Assembly: GCF_030272615.1 (NCBI RefSeq)
Contig: NC_081414.1
Location: 4,775,501-4,839,500, forward strand
Direction of reading: 5' to 3'
Origin: Cryptomeria japonica
Taxonomy: Eukaryota > Streptophyta > Pinopsida > Cupressales > Cupressaceae
DNA: 64,000 nt
Shown: positions 10,431 to 23,270 of the stretch, one piece after another
Position numbering within the stretch: position 1 is the first letter of the stretch
How the letters are laid out: the number at the start of each line of letters is the position of its first letter
The notes under the pieces: model-generated
Databases searched by the model: none
What the model was told of the DNA's origin: nothing
The model's input: the letters and a program-made list of their open reading frames with translations, nothing else
Translations under genes and position numbers: made by a program

Positions 10431-12417
10431 TGTTCTTACTTTGAAAGTAAACTTGATTGATTTGCTAGTTTTCATTTTGTTTTTTGTTTGCTGGTTGGTT
10501 TTGCTTGCTCTAAGAGTTTTTGAAATGGGTGATAATATGCTTATTTGCTTTTAACAATGATTTTGCACAGATAAAATTTATCTACCTACAATAATTTAGA
10601 TCTGCTTCTATCTAACAAAAATCTAAACAAAAATCATTTTAGATTTAGAACAAGCAAACTCATATGCTACACCATATCTAACAATTAATCTGCTCTATGA
10701 TAACAAACTAATTTATACTAAGCGTAAATGGAAATTCCATACCCAGAACAAAAAGCAATCCAAGATGTAAAATTGATTGTAGGTGGCAAGTTGGTCGTTA
10801 GCGACCCAACTATTATGCCTGTCCGCTTCTCTCCACAGACTCTCCTCTGTTAGTGAAATAAAGACAAGAAAAGCAGGACCAGCTTGACACTAAAGAGGAT
10901 GAAAGGGATGTTGCAACTATTAGCAATGTTGAGAAAAAGGCTTTCAAGCTATTTGAAGTTATCGAAGTTGACAAATTAAAGTGTACTAAAGGGCATAGTG
11001 GATGTATGTGTTTGCACAAATGTGGCAAAAGCCGCTGTATGAAACCAATAGAAAGCATAGAAGCTATGATATATTTCTTCCCAAGAGTTTGTATGAGCTC
11101 AAATCTGCTAAACATACCAAATTCCCAGAAGAAGAAAAAAAACCCAAGAAAAGGCTTAAATACATAAATAGCATGAGATGCATATTTGAAGGGGCTTAAG
11201 TGAGATAGACTAAACATAATACAACAAAATTTGGCTTGAACTAGACTGTGAGAGGCATAAAAGGTGATGAATTAAGCACATGCTAAGGTTCACAGTCACC
11301 AAAATAGATCTTGCATTTGCTCCCTTTGACAATAATTCATTTGCCAAGGCCTTTGTTTACTTGCCATGGCATACATGATAATTATTGGGGCAAACCAAAC
11401 ATTAAGGGTCAAACACGCAACTTGAAAGCAAAATGCAAGGTTTTTCAATGACAAAAAGGGGCAACCATCTAGCAAATGACTTAACAAGCAAAAGACAACA
11501 ACAAAAGGGTCGTATAGGACTAACTAGATGCATTCCACCGAATCAAAATCAATCAAGACTTTAATTTATTTCCTGCCATGTAAGGTCACGTGTTGTGCCA
11601 TCAAGTTATTTTTATTAAAAACAATTACAAACTGCATGAGTTACCAGGAACCATTTTTAGTGATTATAATCCAATGTAGACTAGCAATTTTCAGAGGGAA
11701 TTATTTCAGCTCACCAGTACCGTCTTATCCTTCAGCAACCATTACCATCCTCAAACTGCTGGGGAAATTATTCCAGCTCACCATCTTTTCCTTCAGCAGC
11801 AGCCTTACCCAAATTTCAGGCCTTAATGATGTCTCCTTGGGCATTTTGTTATAATTCTTACATAATATGTATGCACATTGAAAGAATTTAAATTTTGTTG
11901 ATTTGATTGTAAATTCTCATGTGAAATCTCAATTCAAGTCTAATGTCATGTATTAAGCTTTTAGAATATCTGTGATGAATGCTGTATCACTGTTATGATA
12001 TGAATATTTGAAATTTTTCTATACTTTGAAAAACTTCCCTATTTTTTAATTGTTGTCCCATGCTGTCCCCTGAAAAATGGCCAAGGCCCAAAAAGAAACC
12101 CCATACTGGAAACACGTTCCGTGATCCCTTGCCATCCCCATCCCCTAAACTTGGGGGAGCATAGGAAATATTGTCTCAAGGTTTGCGTAAGATGAGAGAT
12201 GCAATTTTTTTACAATGGCAACAATACCAGAAGTTATTTCCTGTTCTTGTAAACATATTACTGCACAAAATACAGGTCCTTGGTCTGACAAATGATTTGT
12301 CATGTTCCCCCAATTTTCTGACAAAAAGTATATATCTGTATATATGTACCCTTAAAAGAAAATAATATTCACTGACTCTTTATTTGTACAGATTATTGCA
12401 AAATCTCATTATTTATC
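10431..12417. other. AT-rich interval without recognisable genes
   Basis: The sequence between copia-1 and LINE-1 is probably the continuation of the flank that copia-1 split. Open frames at 10813-11217 (minus), 11002-11199 and 11528-11854 (plus) show no family motif and look fortuitous. A locally GC-richer patch at about 12060-12160 (CCCATCCCC, GGGGGAGC) may be an old repeat fragment. Nothing else can be supported. Confidence 0.5.
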
Positions 12418-12430
12418 AAATATTATAAAC

Positions 12431-13492
12431 TTATTAACCAATCCTAATATTCCGATTAGCCTATGCTGGAATAACGTGGGTCTTCCCAAAGCTGGTATCT
12501 TCTCATGGGCAGCTTCCCAAAAGAGGATTCTTACATCAGATTGGTTTTCAAAATTAGGATTCATGGGACCATCGAGATGCCCTCTATGCGAATCTGAGGA
12601 AGAAAATGTGGATCACCTGCTTCTTAATTGTAGTTTCAGTCAGAGATGTTGGGATTGGCTTTGCTCAAGCCTTGGTTGGCCGACTCCGAGACCGAGGGAC
12701 ATTTCAGAATGGCTGATTAGTTGGCAACGTCCCCTCGCTAAGGATATATATCACTTAGTATGGCAAATAGCACCGACAATCCTCATATGGGAAATATGGA
12801 AGGAGAGAAACAGGCGGATCTTTAAAGAATCAAAATTGAGGGTAGAATCCCTTCTAAATAAGATCGAGGCAACAATTGTGGAAAAAATCAATAATAGGCT
12901 AAGACATACACAGGAAAAGTCTATTAATTTAACCAGATGGGATGAGGTTCTTAGATCTAAATGGATGGGTTTGATAATTCCCCCGTTTATGGGGAGTGGA
13001 GGTAAACAGGATGAGATAGATAGGAAGCTAACAAAGTGGGCTCCCCCCCGAAAGGGCTGGGCTAAGCTTAATTTCAATGGTGCCTCTCGTGGAAATCCTG
13101 GTATAGCAGGTATAGGGTGTGCTATTCACCAGGATAACGGTGTACTAATAGCTAGCATTAATAAGCCTATTGGTTTGGCCTCGAATAACAAGGCTGAGTT
13201 TTCAGCGTTACGGGAGGGATTGATTTTAGCTAAATCACTCAAGATTAAATATCTAGAAATTGAGGGGGATTCGTCGTTAACTATAAATGCAGTCAGGACT
13301 AGGGAAGTGTCAAACTGGAAATTGAAAGCGGAACTAAAAAGTATTCTGGACTTGATCAAATACTTTGAGGAAACTTCGGTTAAACATATTTATAGGGAAG
13401 GCAATTCCATTGCAGACAAGTTAGCCAATTTAGGGGCAGATGGTAATACATATGTCTTTAGGAAGGATAGCCCCATGGATAATTTTAGGTGA
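12431..13492 (+). pseudogene. LINE-1 ORF2 C-terminus: zf-RVT and RNase H
   Basis: Uninterrupted frame of about 353 codons, not starting at a true start codon. N-terminal part: zf-RVT, with WNNVGLPKAGIFSW, then C-x2-C in RCPLCES and a downstream H-x4-C (DHLLLNC). C-terminal part: RNase H of the type found in plant L1 elements, with NFNGASRGNPG, AEF, EGDS and IADKLANLGAD. The first catalytic Asp of the GASRGNPG motif is Asn (13076-13078); the other three acidic residues are kept. The frame itself has no stop, so this piece looks younger than most other elements here, but it lacks RT and endonuclease and cannot mobilise itself. Confidence 0.9.
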
Positions 13493-13641
13493 TGTCCGTG
13501 TCACCCCTTCATATCACTCCTCTCCTAGTCCTCTCCTAGTTCCTCATTTATAAAACTCTAGGAAGGGTGGCCACAGTCTCCTTATTTCAGCATTTTGGTA
13601 TACTAAGATTCAGATATATATATATACATATATATATATAC

Positions 13642-13679
<38 letters not shown>

Positions 13680-15360
13680 ATATATATATATATTTATAGA
13701 CAATCCCATACTCATCGGATGGATTCATGTTATATGATGTATTCATATATTTATAAATATATACATATATATATATTCATATATATAGATATGTGTATAT
13801 ATATACAATCGTATATATATACATATATATATATCCTCAAATATATATGTATATGTGTGTGTATGTGTGGGTGTAATTAGAAAATTTCACAATCACACAC
13901 ACGCATATTTACATATATATATACAGAATCTATATATATATGAGTATGTATATATATAAATATATATATATATGTATATATATATATTTATATATATCTT
14001 TAGCTGAACCTTCATATATGCTTGCATTCTCCTATCCGATCCCTTGACTACCAATTCGGTGGGTGGGTGCCAGGGGTGTTTCAGTCGTGTTAAGAGGAGA
14101 TTGGCAATAGACTGGTTTCTCTGTTCTGGCACTTGCAGGTTATCCCTCCAATGCATGTTATCTGTGTTAAGACTGTCCTGGGCAGCGAAGGTATAGACTT
14201 CAATACGAATTAAATCTTTTCTTCTAATGGTAATTTGGGGCTGCCAGGCTTTGTGTCCTTGAGCTATGGTTACTGGTTTTTTTAATTCTTGGTACTCAAG
14301 ATTCTACATATCGGTTAGAGTTGGTAACAATTCTAACTTAGGATATAAGCCTTGTTTTAAAATTGGGACAGATAATGTTGGCTTTTGTCTCGTTGTTTAC
14401 ATGACAGTAGAGGGTTTTACAGAATTGCTTTGCATTCGACTTAACTTGATTTTGTGTCTCCCTGTATCTTTCGTGTGGGGTTCATTCGGATTCTTTCAAA
14501 TGATTGAGGAATGGGTGGCAGATTTTTTGTTGAGGTTTTGTGGAGGGTAGTAGAGGTAATCCCAGATTTAGTCATGGATTCAGATTATTAGTTGGTTCTA
14601 TTTACGATAAATCTCTGGTCAGTTTCTCTGCTCTTTTGTGGTTTCACTCCTTTCCCCAGGCATATTTTTTTCTATGTGCATCTGTATATTCTCATGATCA
14701 TGGCAGACTCATTTTGCATATTGGCATTTAAATACACAGACATATGCATATGAAAATATTTATGTTTATATTTATGTTCTGGAGAACTGATTTCTGCAGA
14801 GTTAAATGTATTTAAGAATCTGATAGAATTAGATTCTTTCCATTTGTAGGCAGAATTGTAGCCTGGATAATCTCTTAAATTGAAACCCAAAAGGTTAGGA
14901 TGGTTTCAAGCTAAGGGATATCCAGGCTATAATCCTCTTACATTAATTGAAAGATGTAATTATTCATTGACTGGTTGATACAAATTATTAAGTTTACTAT
15001 GCTTCTAACAGTCTGGCAAAGTATGTCGCAATAAGGTTTTGCAGATCCGGGAAACAGGACAAAAGTTAAAGCTCGAAGCATTTGTGGATTAGCCATATCT
15101 GAGAAGATGGATCCATCCGGAAAGTGCTGAAAGATATTATGTATGGAAAGAATCTAAAATGTCTTATTATGTCAGCCTACATCCTCAGATGAGGATTTGT
15201 AAAAATGTACGGTTGTTTATATTATCTGATCCCAGAAGGGATCTGGGCTAGACCGGAGGTTTTCTTATCTCCATTCTTTCCTACCGGTGCCCACACTGAA
15301 TGGAGATGTAATATTTTTTATAAAAAATAATAAAATTTTGGCTTCGGCCTTTTATCGATC
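13493..15360 (+). other. LINE-1 3' untranslated region
   Basis: About 1.87 kb from the stop to the tail. It includes the AT microsatellite at 13613-14005 and anonymous sequence in which the small open frames (13893-14156 minus, 14266-14731 plus) are considered spurious. It ends with AATAAAA and the stem-loop at 15340-15349. The whole stretch is assigned to the LINE because the target duplications bracket it. Confidence 0.75.
13613..14005. repeat. AT-rich microsatellite
   Basis: Long runs of (TA)n interrupted by ACATATAT, TGTGTGTATG and CACACACAC blocks. The minus-strand frame at 13893-14156 reads through it as an isoleucine/tyrosine repeat and is not a gene. Confidence 0.9.
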
Positions 15361-15370
15361 AAAAAAAAAA
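15340..15370 (+). other. LINE-1 3'-terminal stem-loop and poly(A)
   Basis: GGC-TTCG-GCC at 15340-15349 forms a 3-bp stem closed by a UUCG tetraloop. TTTTATCGATC and ten A residues follow. LINE-2 has a different but equally placed hairpin, so the feature is probably recognised by the LINE reverse transcriptase, as described for some plant L1 clades. Confidence 0.7.
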
Positions 15371-15530
15371 TATTATAAAGAGTTCATTTACCATCTTCTG
15401 GTTTATCGAAAGGAAGTGTTTATTTGTTAATTAATCAAATGGGAAAATAGTTGTTTGGCATGAGTATCTTGAGGGCGGTGACTTTTCAAGGAGTCACGGC
15501 CACTCCAAACGCCTCCCAACAGATGTGACC

Positions 15531-15676
15531 CTCTGTACAATAATATAGATTTTTTGTACCAATGTACAAAAAATAAGTTAAGCTATTATATCATCCTTTA
15601 TATATGTCTATATATTTTGTCTTCATAAGTTAAGCACACTCTGTACGATAATATAGATTTTTTGTACCAATGTACA
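15531..15676. repeat. Direct repeat of about 38 bp, two copies
   Basis: CTCTGTAC[A/G]ATAATATAGA followed by TTTTTTGTACCAATGTACA occurs at 15531-15568 and again at 15639-15676 with one difference. AAGTTAAGC also repeats next to each copy, giving a unit of about 108 bp. No coding content. Confidence 0.85.
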
Positions 15677-15986
15677 GTCTGCAATAATCGTATTAACTTC
15701 TGAGATAAACGTTTAAATCTGTAAATCATTACTACATACAATTAATCCGCTATTGTCCTACTGATATCCATACTGTAATCAGTAAACTCTGTGACTGCTA
15801 AGAAAAGACAATAAACTGAAATATTAGCAATTAACTGAACGATAATATGATGTGTAATAATAATAGGATATTAACATAAACTAGATACTGGCAAACTGAC
15901 TGGTACATAACCAGAGTACTAAGACATAACATGATTTTGTTTTATAAACAACCTAAATAACTATATTTATTATTAATCCATGAGAG

Positions 15987-16314
15987 GTAGGGGAACTGTT
16001 ATGAGACACCCTACATGGTCACATTAAGTAGGTGAATTGTTACATAAGACACCCTACGTGATCATAACAAGTAGGGGAACTGTTACATAAGACACCCTAC
16101 ATGATCATACATGATCATAAAGAGTGGGGGAACTGTTATATAAGACACCCTACATGATCATAAAGAGTAGGGGAACTGTTATATAAGACACCCTACAGGA
16201 TCTTAAAAAGTAGGGGAATTGTTGTATAAGACACCCTACACGATCGTGCTTGAATGATTAAACAAGACTCCCTACACGATAGTGCTTGAATAATTAAACA
16301 AGACGCCCTCTCAA
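15987..16314. repeat. 43-bp tandem repeat with GTAGGG...CCCTAC dyad
   Basis: Six full units start at 15987, 16028, 16071, 16124, 16167 and 16210, followed by two truncated ones to 16314. Most intervals are 41-43 bp; one of 53 bp contains a local ATGATCATAC duplication. Each unit reads GTAGGGGAACTGTTA, then TATAAGACACCCTAC, then ATGATCATAA. GTAGGG and CCCTAC can pair, and ATGATCAT between units is itself a palindrome. Confidence 0.9.
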
Positions 16315-19300
16315 CCCTGTATGATAGCATACAGTATTGAAGTTGTCTCAATCATAAATTATCATTGACTCTGTTATATAAGTCTCTTTAATGATCTACT
16401 TAGTCATTTCTGCATATAGTTTTTACATGGCTATTTCTTTATGTAATTTGTATGTATCTTTCTGACCTTGTTTTTGCAGGTTATCAACAGCAGAGGCTAA
16501 GGTATTTCCCTAAACTCTTAACCTAAGAACTAAAAAGACCCTAATTAAAGCATTTGATAAATAGGGGACATTACATGATTTCACACCATGTACCAATGAG
16601 AACAAAAAGACAATTGTTTAGAAGCAAAGAAAGAATGATGTGAAGACATTGGAAGCAAATTGGAAAATATAATATAAAGGTGAACAATCACTAGAAAGTT
16701 ACAAATAAGTCCCAGCGAGAATGTAAATACAAGATTAAGATTCCAGTGATATGTTGATATAACGAAGCTAATGGAAGTTGGACCAGAATATAAATATATT
16801 AGTCTTTACACCAGAAGTGAAAATAAAGAGGAATTATAGAAACTGAACTGTGACTAGGCATTAAATAGAAATGTCACTAAGCACGATTGCAAGCTATGCT
16901 GCAAATATCAGACAAGGAGGTGAGCATACAAAGAGAACACAATCATTCAACGGCAAAAGAGGCACAAAATCATAGAAAGGTTTAAAAAGAGGTATTTCCG
17001 AGTCTCATAAATGAAATTTTCATCATCACAGGATTAAATAAACGTTACATTTGGTCGTAAATATACAAGATATGAAAATGCAATGGGATATTTCATGATC
17101 CAGAAATTCCACTTGGATATGAAAAGTCTCTTAATCAAATGAAAAAAAAAGGTTATAATGTCATAAGCTTGGGGCATAAACATTAGCAGCTAGCAAATCA
17201 TGTTACTTTCATCGTTACTTAGGTTGCCTGTGTCTGCCTTATAAATACTCTAGCCTTGTGGTTTTTAACAATTTGATGCATTTATAAATTTAAAAAAACA
17301 AAATTGAATTCTATATTGTGATATATATATATATCTTCATAGAATTGCATGAATTCTATATTGTGATATATATATATATCTTCATAGAATTGCATGTCTC
17401 TGTACAGGAACATATTTTAGCTCTAAACCTCTTTCCTCTCTTTAATATTTTAATTTCTCTAATTGTATTCGTACATCCATAACTTTTTTAAGTTCCCACA
17501 AGTGGCGTCAAACATAAGTATAGGATAAATCCCATGACGAGCACAACGAAAGGCCTCTCTTCTTATCCTCCTGCACAGTAAGGCAATATTCTTCATAATA
17601 CGTTCCCAGTGGACATTCAATGAGAGCTGAACATTTAAAAGCGTTATTTGGCTATAGATATTGAAACTAAAACAGCTTGTTTTTAAAGTGATGTAGAATC
17701 TTTGCCCCTTGGAGCAAAGGTGTAGATGGACCTATATAGCATGGAATTTTCCCCAATTATCAGATTCTATGGTAAGATGCGATGCATTTATTCTGCAATT
17801 TAGCCAAACAAACTACGTTATAAATTCTAACGTCTTTTGGGAACCCTATATCTTCCCGAGATAAAAGTAATCTCAGGGAACTAGTAATCAAATACTCGCT
17901 TTAAAACTTGAACCCGAGAGAGACTTCCAGCATATGATCACCATGTACAGAGGCAACTGGAGTAGTGTTTACATTTAATTGTATAAAGCAATGATCTCTA
18001 ATCTTTCAAATAATTGGTACCGCAACAAATTTGAGCAAAAAAATCAATGACTCGGAAACCAACTCAAGGGCGTTTGCATAGTAATCTCTGTGAATTGGGT
18101 ATGCTGAAATTTAAAATTTAAATGGTAAAGTGGAACTTACCCACAAAATAATTCATGTCGAGAACCCAATGGAGTGTATCTATTTGAGAGAAACTAGACA
18201 TGTCCATGGGGAAGCTCCGATTTGGGAAAAGCACTCCAAACATCTTTACCTTATTGGATGACTTAATATCGATTCAACCCTACCCCAATTTTTAGTCTAT
18301 TAAACCTCCTTGCATTTGCATTCTGGCGAACAAACTGCGTTGATGTACACCCTCCCTTTTAATCTACAGATATCCAGTGACAATAGTAAGTCAGATATAT
18401 CAAGATTCTGAAAAAAAAAAATTCAAAAGATCACTCTTTATGAATTATAAAAAAAACAATCGACACCCAGACCTGTCATTATACGCCAATAGCTACATAA
18501 AAATAGCGCCCATGTTAACGTATTCTTTAAACCCTACGCTTGAAATAAGTACGGTGCAGCAAAAAGATGAAAAAAAAAAATGCAAGTGTTTGAACTGAAA
18601 TGAGGCCAGCAGACTAACTGGAAGGACCTAGAAGACGCGAGAACCATAGGTGTCATATTTTGTGCTTTAAAATACCCAGGATTCTGAGTAACCCCTGTTT
18701 GCAATGAATTTTATTTGTGTAATTTTAATTACCTAGTGAACCTTTAATAAAATATAAATGAATAGATAAAAGAATTTCCTTAGGGTTAAAATCTAACTAG
18801 TGAACCTTTAATTATTGAGATTTGAGGTCATTTTTAGGTTGTGATGTTATCTTGTGGTGCTTTGATTCGCGAACATGTTTGGTTCTATTTTGGTTGAATG
18901 TGAAAGTTCATGATTTTATCAATAATTTTTAGTGATATGTAGGAATTATTGATAATTTTTTGGTGTTTAGTTTATTGTAATAAATAGAGAAACTAGATGC
19001 AAGATTATTGACAATAGAAAGATAAGTTGGTGTGAGGTTTTAGATTAACAAGTCAATCTTTGGATTAAGGATTGGCTCTCAATCTATAATAGCCAACAAT
19101 TAGTTTATCGAGAAAAAAGAGAGAAGAAATACTGAAATAAATGACAAAAGGAAAAGGATCATGAGCCAAAAGACTTTCTCCACAAATCTAGATAGAGCTT
19201 AGCAACTCGCAGTATTATAATCAACAATAATAAGACCAAATATTACCACAAAAATAACAAGATTCCATGCAAAGAAATTATGAGTCAAAACTTCTCAAGT

Positions 19301-19707
19301 AAGAGCCTCATGAATTTATCTATGATATGATTGAAAGATTTATATATGGTATAATATAGCATATTATAGAAAACAAATACAAAGGTTCCTACATGATTAG
19401 ATATGAGAAAATTTTAAGTTGTGATTAGCTTCACTATCAATTAATACAATGATCTTTATGTCCATGGAGAGTTCTTTGAAATCAAAAATTATTAAGGAAC
19501 CCTTGACAAAGTAGCTAAATTGGTGGTTTCTTCCCTAAATTTCTCTTCTTCTACCTCAACCTCAGGTTTAAGGTTGTCATCTTCTTTGAATTAGACATAA
19601 CTTCTATGTTTAATGTACTTGTCCTCTTCCCAAGCAATGATTTTTGAGTTCTTAGGGTTCTTTGCAAAAGGAGCATACTGTCATAACCCTCTTTTTGGAC
19701 CTTGATA
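16315..19707. other. AT-rich anonymous sequence
   Basis: About 3.4 kb without a supportable gene. It contains the perfect tandem duplication at 17306-17395. A pyrimidine tract ending TTTTTGCAG near 16480, followed by GTTATCAACAGCAGAGGC and a GT, looks like a splice acceptor and tiny exon, but there is nothing to support it. The open frame at 18377-18598 is lysine/asparagine-rich low-complexity sequence. Confidence 0.5.
17306..17395. repeat. Perfect 45-bp tandem duplication
   Basis: Two identical 45-bp units (17306-17350 and 17351-17395). Each begins GAATTCTATATTGTG, contains a (AT)n run and ends CTTCATAGAATTGCAT. Within a unit ATTCTAT and ATAGAAT are inverted, so each unit can fold. Confidence 0.95.
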
Positions 19708-19711
19708 TGAC

Positions 19712-19781
<70 letters not shown>
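19712..19781. repeat. (TTA)n microsatellite
   Basis: An uninterrupted run of about 23 TTA trinucleotides. Unique-looking sequence stands on both sides. Confidence 0.97.
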
Positions 19782-19783
<2 letters not shown>

Positions 19784-19859
19784 TAATTTATGAGTAATGT
19801 TAGAAAGAAAAGATAAATTGAAATGAGGTTGAAGTTTTTAAATAAAAAAGAATTTAAGG

Positions 19860-20350
19860 GGTGACACACACATGAGGTCATGATTTACTTCAAAATTGCT
19901 TATTTTCTCAATATCCTAATTGAGCACATGGTGTAGGAGAAATAAGAAGATTCTAGATAAGAAATTTTAAATTTTAAATATTAAAGAATAAATATTATAT
20001 TTAGCAAATATATGACAGGGGAGTTACAAAATTATTCTATGACAAGAATAACTCTATTCATGACATTTTTATGACAAAGGAGTTACAAAATGCATTTTTG
20101 GGGGAGAATTCAAATTTGAATTTCAAATGCATGGTCAAGTGTAACCCCCACTATGACAACAATCATTTTGCATGAAATTAATTTTGAAATTTCTTATTTT
20201 CTCAATATGTTAATTTAGCACATGTCGTAGGAGGAAATAGAAGCTTCTAGAGGTAAAATTCAAATTGCATATTCTTGCATGTAACTCCTCCACCAAGTGA
20301 TCAATCAATTTTGCATGAAACCAATTTTAGAAAAATAACCTTCATTTTCA
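19860..20350. repeat. Diverged direct repeats
   Basis: CTTATTTTCTCAATAT, then TAATT(G/T)AGCACATG, then GTAGGAG and AGAAG(A/C)TTCTAGA occurs at about 19900-19960 and again at about 20190-20250. A partly similar third copy, with TTTTGCATGAAA, lies at about 20270-20350. A 16-bp perfect palindrome AATTCAAATTTGAATT sits at 20107-20122. No coding signal. Confidence 0.6.
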
Positions 20351-20939
20351 ATTAATTATCTTGATAGTGGAATTGGTGCATCTTTTATATATAATGTATG
20401 CAAATCTTTCAAAAAAGGAGTTCATAGTTTGGGGATGAAAAGAAATTTTCTAGAGTTTTTGTTCTTGTTGGTAGAAGTAGAATTTGGTAGTCACTTGTAT
20501 AGTAGGTTTCTTCTAAGTTTGGTTGAAGAATTTTTCATGAAGTTACAAGGAGGGATCTAAGAAGGATAGTTGGAAGATTGGAGAGGATTCAACATCAAAC
20601 TTCAACAATCTAGGTTCCCCTCTATTGCAATCTCTCATTTACATGTGAAAAAAATTGTATTTTTTTTATATATAGATTTTATCTCTTTGGAATCTTCATG
20701 TATATATAAAAAATTTGCTCATCTTAATTGTTTAGAAAGATTAATCAAAAGAAAATCTATTTTTATTATAAATAAAAAATAAAAAATAAAAAGTAATACA
20801 CTAATAAAAGTTATTTTTCAAAAAAAATGCATATGAATATTTCTTTCTATATATTTAATCCGTTTTAGAGAAAAAGAAAGAAAAATCAAATCTTTGCTTT
20901 TGCTTTCTTGAATTTTAAAATCTAGAAAAAGGATCTTTG

Positions 20940-21480
20940 TAAAAAAAAAAAAAAATCTTATTTTCCATATGTAATTATCTCCATGTGAATAAAATTATCT
21001 TTCTGTGAATATATGTTGATCATCTGTATATAAATCTTTATTTATTTATTTATTTACTTTCATGTGTATAAACTTATTTCTATGAGCATATGATTACCTG
21101 TGTATAAATCTTACTTCTCTTATTTATTATTTTTTTCGTGAATAAATATTTTCTCTGTGAATATAAATTTATTCATCTGTGTATAGATCTTGTTTTACTC
21201 TTTTTGTGAGCATAAAACATAAAGCATAAAATTGTTCCTTTGTGTAAACATCTGTGAATATAATCTTTCCTTAATAAATTTTACTCTCTCTCTCTCTGAA
21301 TTAATCTAATTATTTTTCTGTGAACATGTACTTGTTCATCTATTCAAGAAAAATTGTATCTCCCTAGGAACATGTGTGAACATATACTTGATCATTTATT
21401 CAAGAAAATTCTAATCTCCCTCAAAACATTTGTTTTTCTTTCTCCCTGAATAATATCACCTCTCTAAGAAATTTAAAAAA
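20940..21480. repeat. Degenerate tandem array of TGTGAATATA motifs
   Basis: TCTGTGAATATA or CATGTGAATA-like motifs alternate with GATCATCTGTGTATAAATC-like motifs about every 60-90 bp. The clearest pair is at about 21318-21366 and 21370-21420: each has TGTGAACAT, TACTTG, TCAT and TATTCAAGAAAA in order. The sequence is AT-rich and without open frames. Confidence 0.55.
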
Positions 21481-23253
21481 ATATATAAAAAAATTATTAC
21501 CCATCCCAGAGTGCATCAAAGATAAATTTATGTATTTACTTATTTATTTTCTTTCACTTATTGGTCTCTGTGAATTAATTATCTTTTAGTGAATATATTA
21601 TTTAATTCCTATGTCTATCTCTGTTTATTTTATTTTTTATAAACTCGGATCAAATCAATATATATAGATAAATACATTAAAAAAATAATATAAATACTTA
21701 TATAAATCTTTTAAGAATTAATGCTAATTAAGTTTCGAGCATGTAAAGTTATTATGGCATCGCAACCATATTATATCAATTGGTATAAGTTCTGTTATTT
21801 TTACAATTTTGTTTTTAATTTAGTTATTAATAAATTATTAATATAATTGATATATTATATATAGTTGACTATAGTAAGTTTGGGATATAAAATAATATTG
21901 GTATATGTTGTCTTAAAATTGGTACTAATTGATTATAAATAACATCTTGTTAATGTTAAATTGATTTGCATTGATTTGAGTTGAGTGAATTAAATTATAA
22001 TTTATTAATTGTTGAATGAATGAATTTTGGCTTTATTAAAAGTAAAATACAATTAAGATTTACAATTAAAATTTATTTTATGTATATATACTAAGGGGTT
22101 TATTTAGTTAAATTTATTCATTAGAATCTGGTAATTAATATTTATTTATGTCAATATAGTTGAAATTTAATTTATAATCTACTCTTATAAGAAGGGATTT
22201 ATTCTTTAGTGTATAGTAAAGTTTGATTATTAAAGAAAAATTTAAGAGGTGATTAATCCTTTAGGGAAAGATGATAGTTCACCAACAATACACTTATTCT
22301 ATAGTATTAGTTCTTTTTCTTCAAGTGTCTCTATTTAGTCTCAAATTGTATCTAGTAGTAAGTAGATTTTCCCAAGGCATTTAATACATTTCAAATATCT
22401 AAGTTCTTTATTTATTTATTTTTAATTTTTGGACTTCAAACTATCTTTTGTATATTTCACTTAGTACAAGCATCAAATGTTAAAGGAATTTATCTAACAA
22501 GTAAATGTGTTTAGATTCATAGTAACCCTTTAGATATTTCAGCAATATGAGTTAATGTTAGACAAAGTTTGTCTCAAATGGAAAGGTTGATTATTTGATT
22601 TGTTTGTTTATTAGATTCCAAGATATGAGTATATAAGGCATTGCGAATAGTCACTTCTTTTAATAGTTAAAATCATTTACCTTCTAGCTAAAAGAAACAT
22701 AAGACTAGTAAAAAGGAAAAGTTACACTTAATAGAACAAGTAATTAGTAAGGATAAATTCAATTAACATTAAATTTAGAGGTAAATTGCATAGTTAAATA
22801 TTCATATGGTAATAGTACTAATTAGGATGCAAAGAGAGTTTATTCAAAACCAAAATTGTTTTAGCAAATGAGTTTCAAGAAACCTACTCCGTGATCACTT
22901 AGAAAATTAAATAACAATTCTAATTAAGGGTAATTTAAGGAGCAAACATTAGCTCCCTTCGAAGTATTTGAAATTGATAAAGTTATTATTTGTAGAATGT
23001 ACCCAGCAATAATGTTAACGTTACTTCAAGTGGAAGGAGTAATTAGTTATCACTTTATAATCTTGCAAAGGTATTAGCTCAAAAACAACTAGAAGTTTAT
23101 TGATTATAATTGCTTATTAGGAGACTTAGTATTATTTACTTGGTTAAGTAGCAAGTGTTTACACTCTTGTCTAATCTCTTTTTCAAACAATTAGTAACTA
23201 AGAATAATGTGGTTAATTTGAAGCTTATTGTTGAATAGTTGTTTCCTTTTCCC
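21481..23253. other. AT-rich anonymous sequence left of LINE-2
   Basis: About 1.8 kb of AT-rich sequence with no open frame or repeat I can name. It was contiguous with 38511 onwards before LINE-2 inserted: the similar style on both sides (repeated phrases such as TTTCAAGCAA and TAGTACC) and the 17-bp duplication support this. Confidence 0.5.
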
Positions 23254-23270
23254 TTCAACAAGTGAGTATT

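Larger units (their letters stand above)
12418..15379 (+). mobile_element. LINE-1: 5'-truncated L1-type retrotransposon
   Basis: The insertion runs from 12430 to the poly(A) at 15361-15370 and is bounded by the direct repeat AAATATTATAAA at 12418-12429 and 15368-15379 (nine bases certain, three shared with the A tail). Only the end of ORF2 remains: a zf-RVT domain and an RNase H, then a 3' UTR of about 1.9 kb containing an AT microsatellite. The reading frame is open right up to the left duplication, which fits incomplete reverse transcription by target-primed insertion. A short stem-loop precedes the poly(A) tail. Confidence 0.88.

Noticed and set aside
10813-11217. 134-codon minus-strand ORF
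   Set aside because: Biased hydrophobic/Ser composition, with Phe runs from a poly-A tract on the other strand; no recognisable family.
13893-14156. Minus-strand ORF of 87 codons
   Set aside because: It reads through the AT microsatellite and the LINE-1 3' UTR.
15987-16314. CRISPR-like array of regularly spaced repeats
   Set aside because: Units are contiguous and similar throughout, without unique spacers, and the context is a plant retroelement landscape.
16440-16530. Possible 3' splice site and a very short exon (TTTTTGCAG followed by 20 bases and GT)
   Set aside because: Such matches are frequent by chance in AT-rich DNA; no coding exon on either side.
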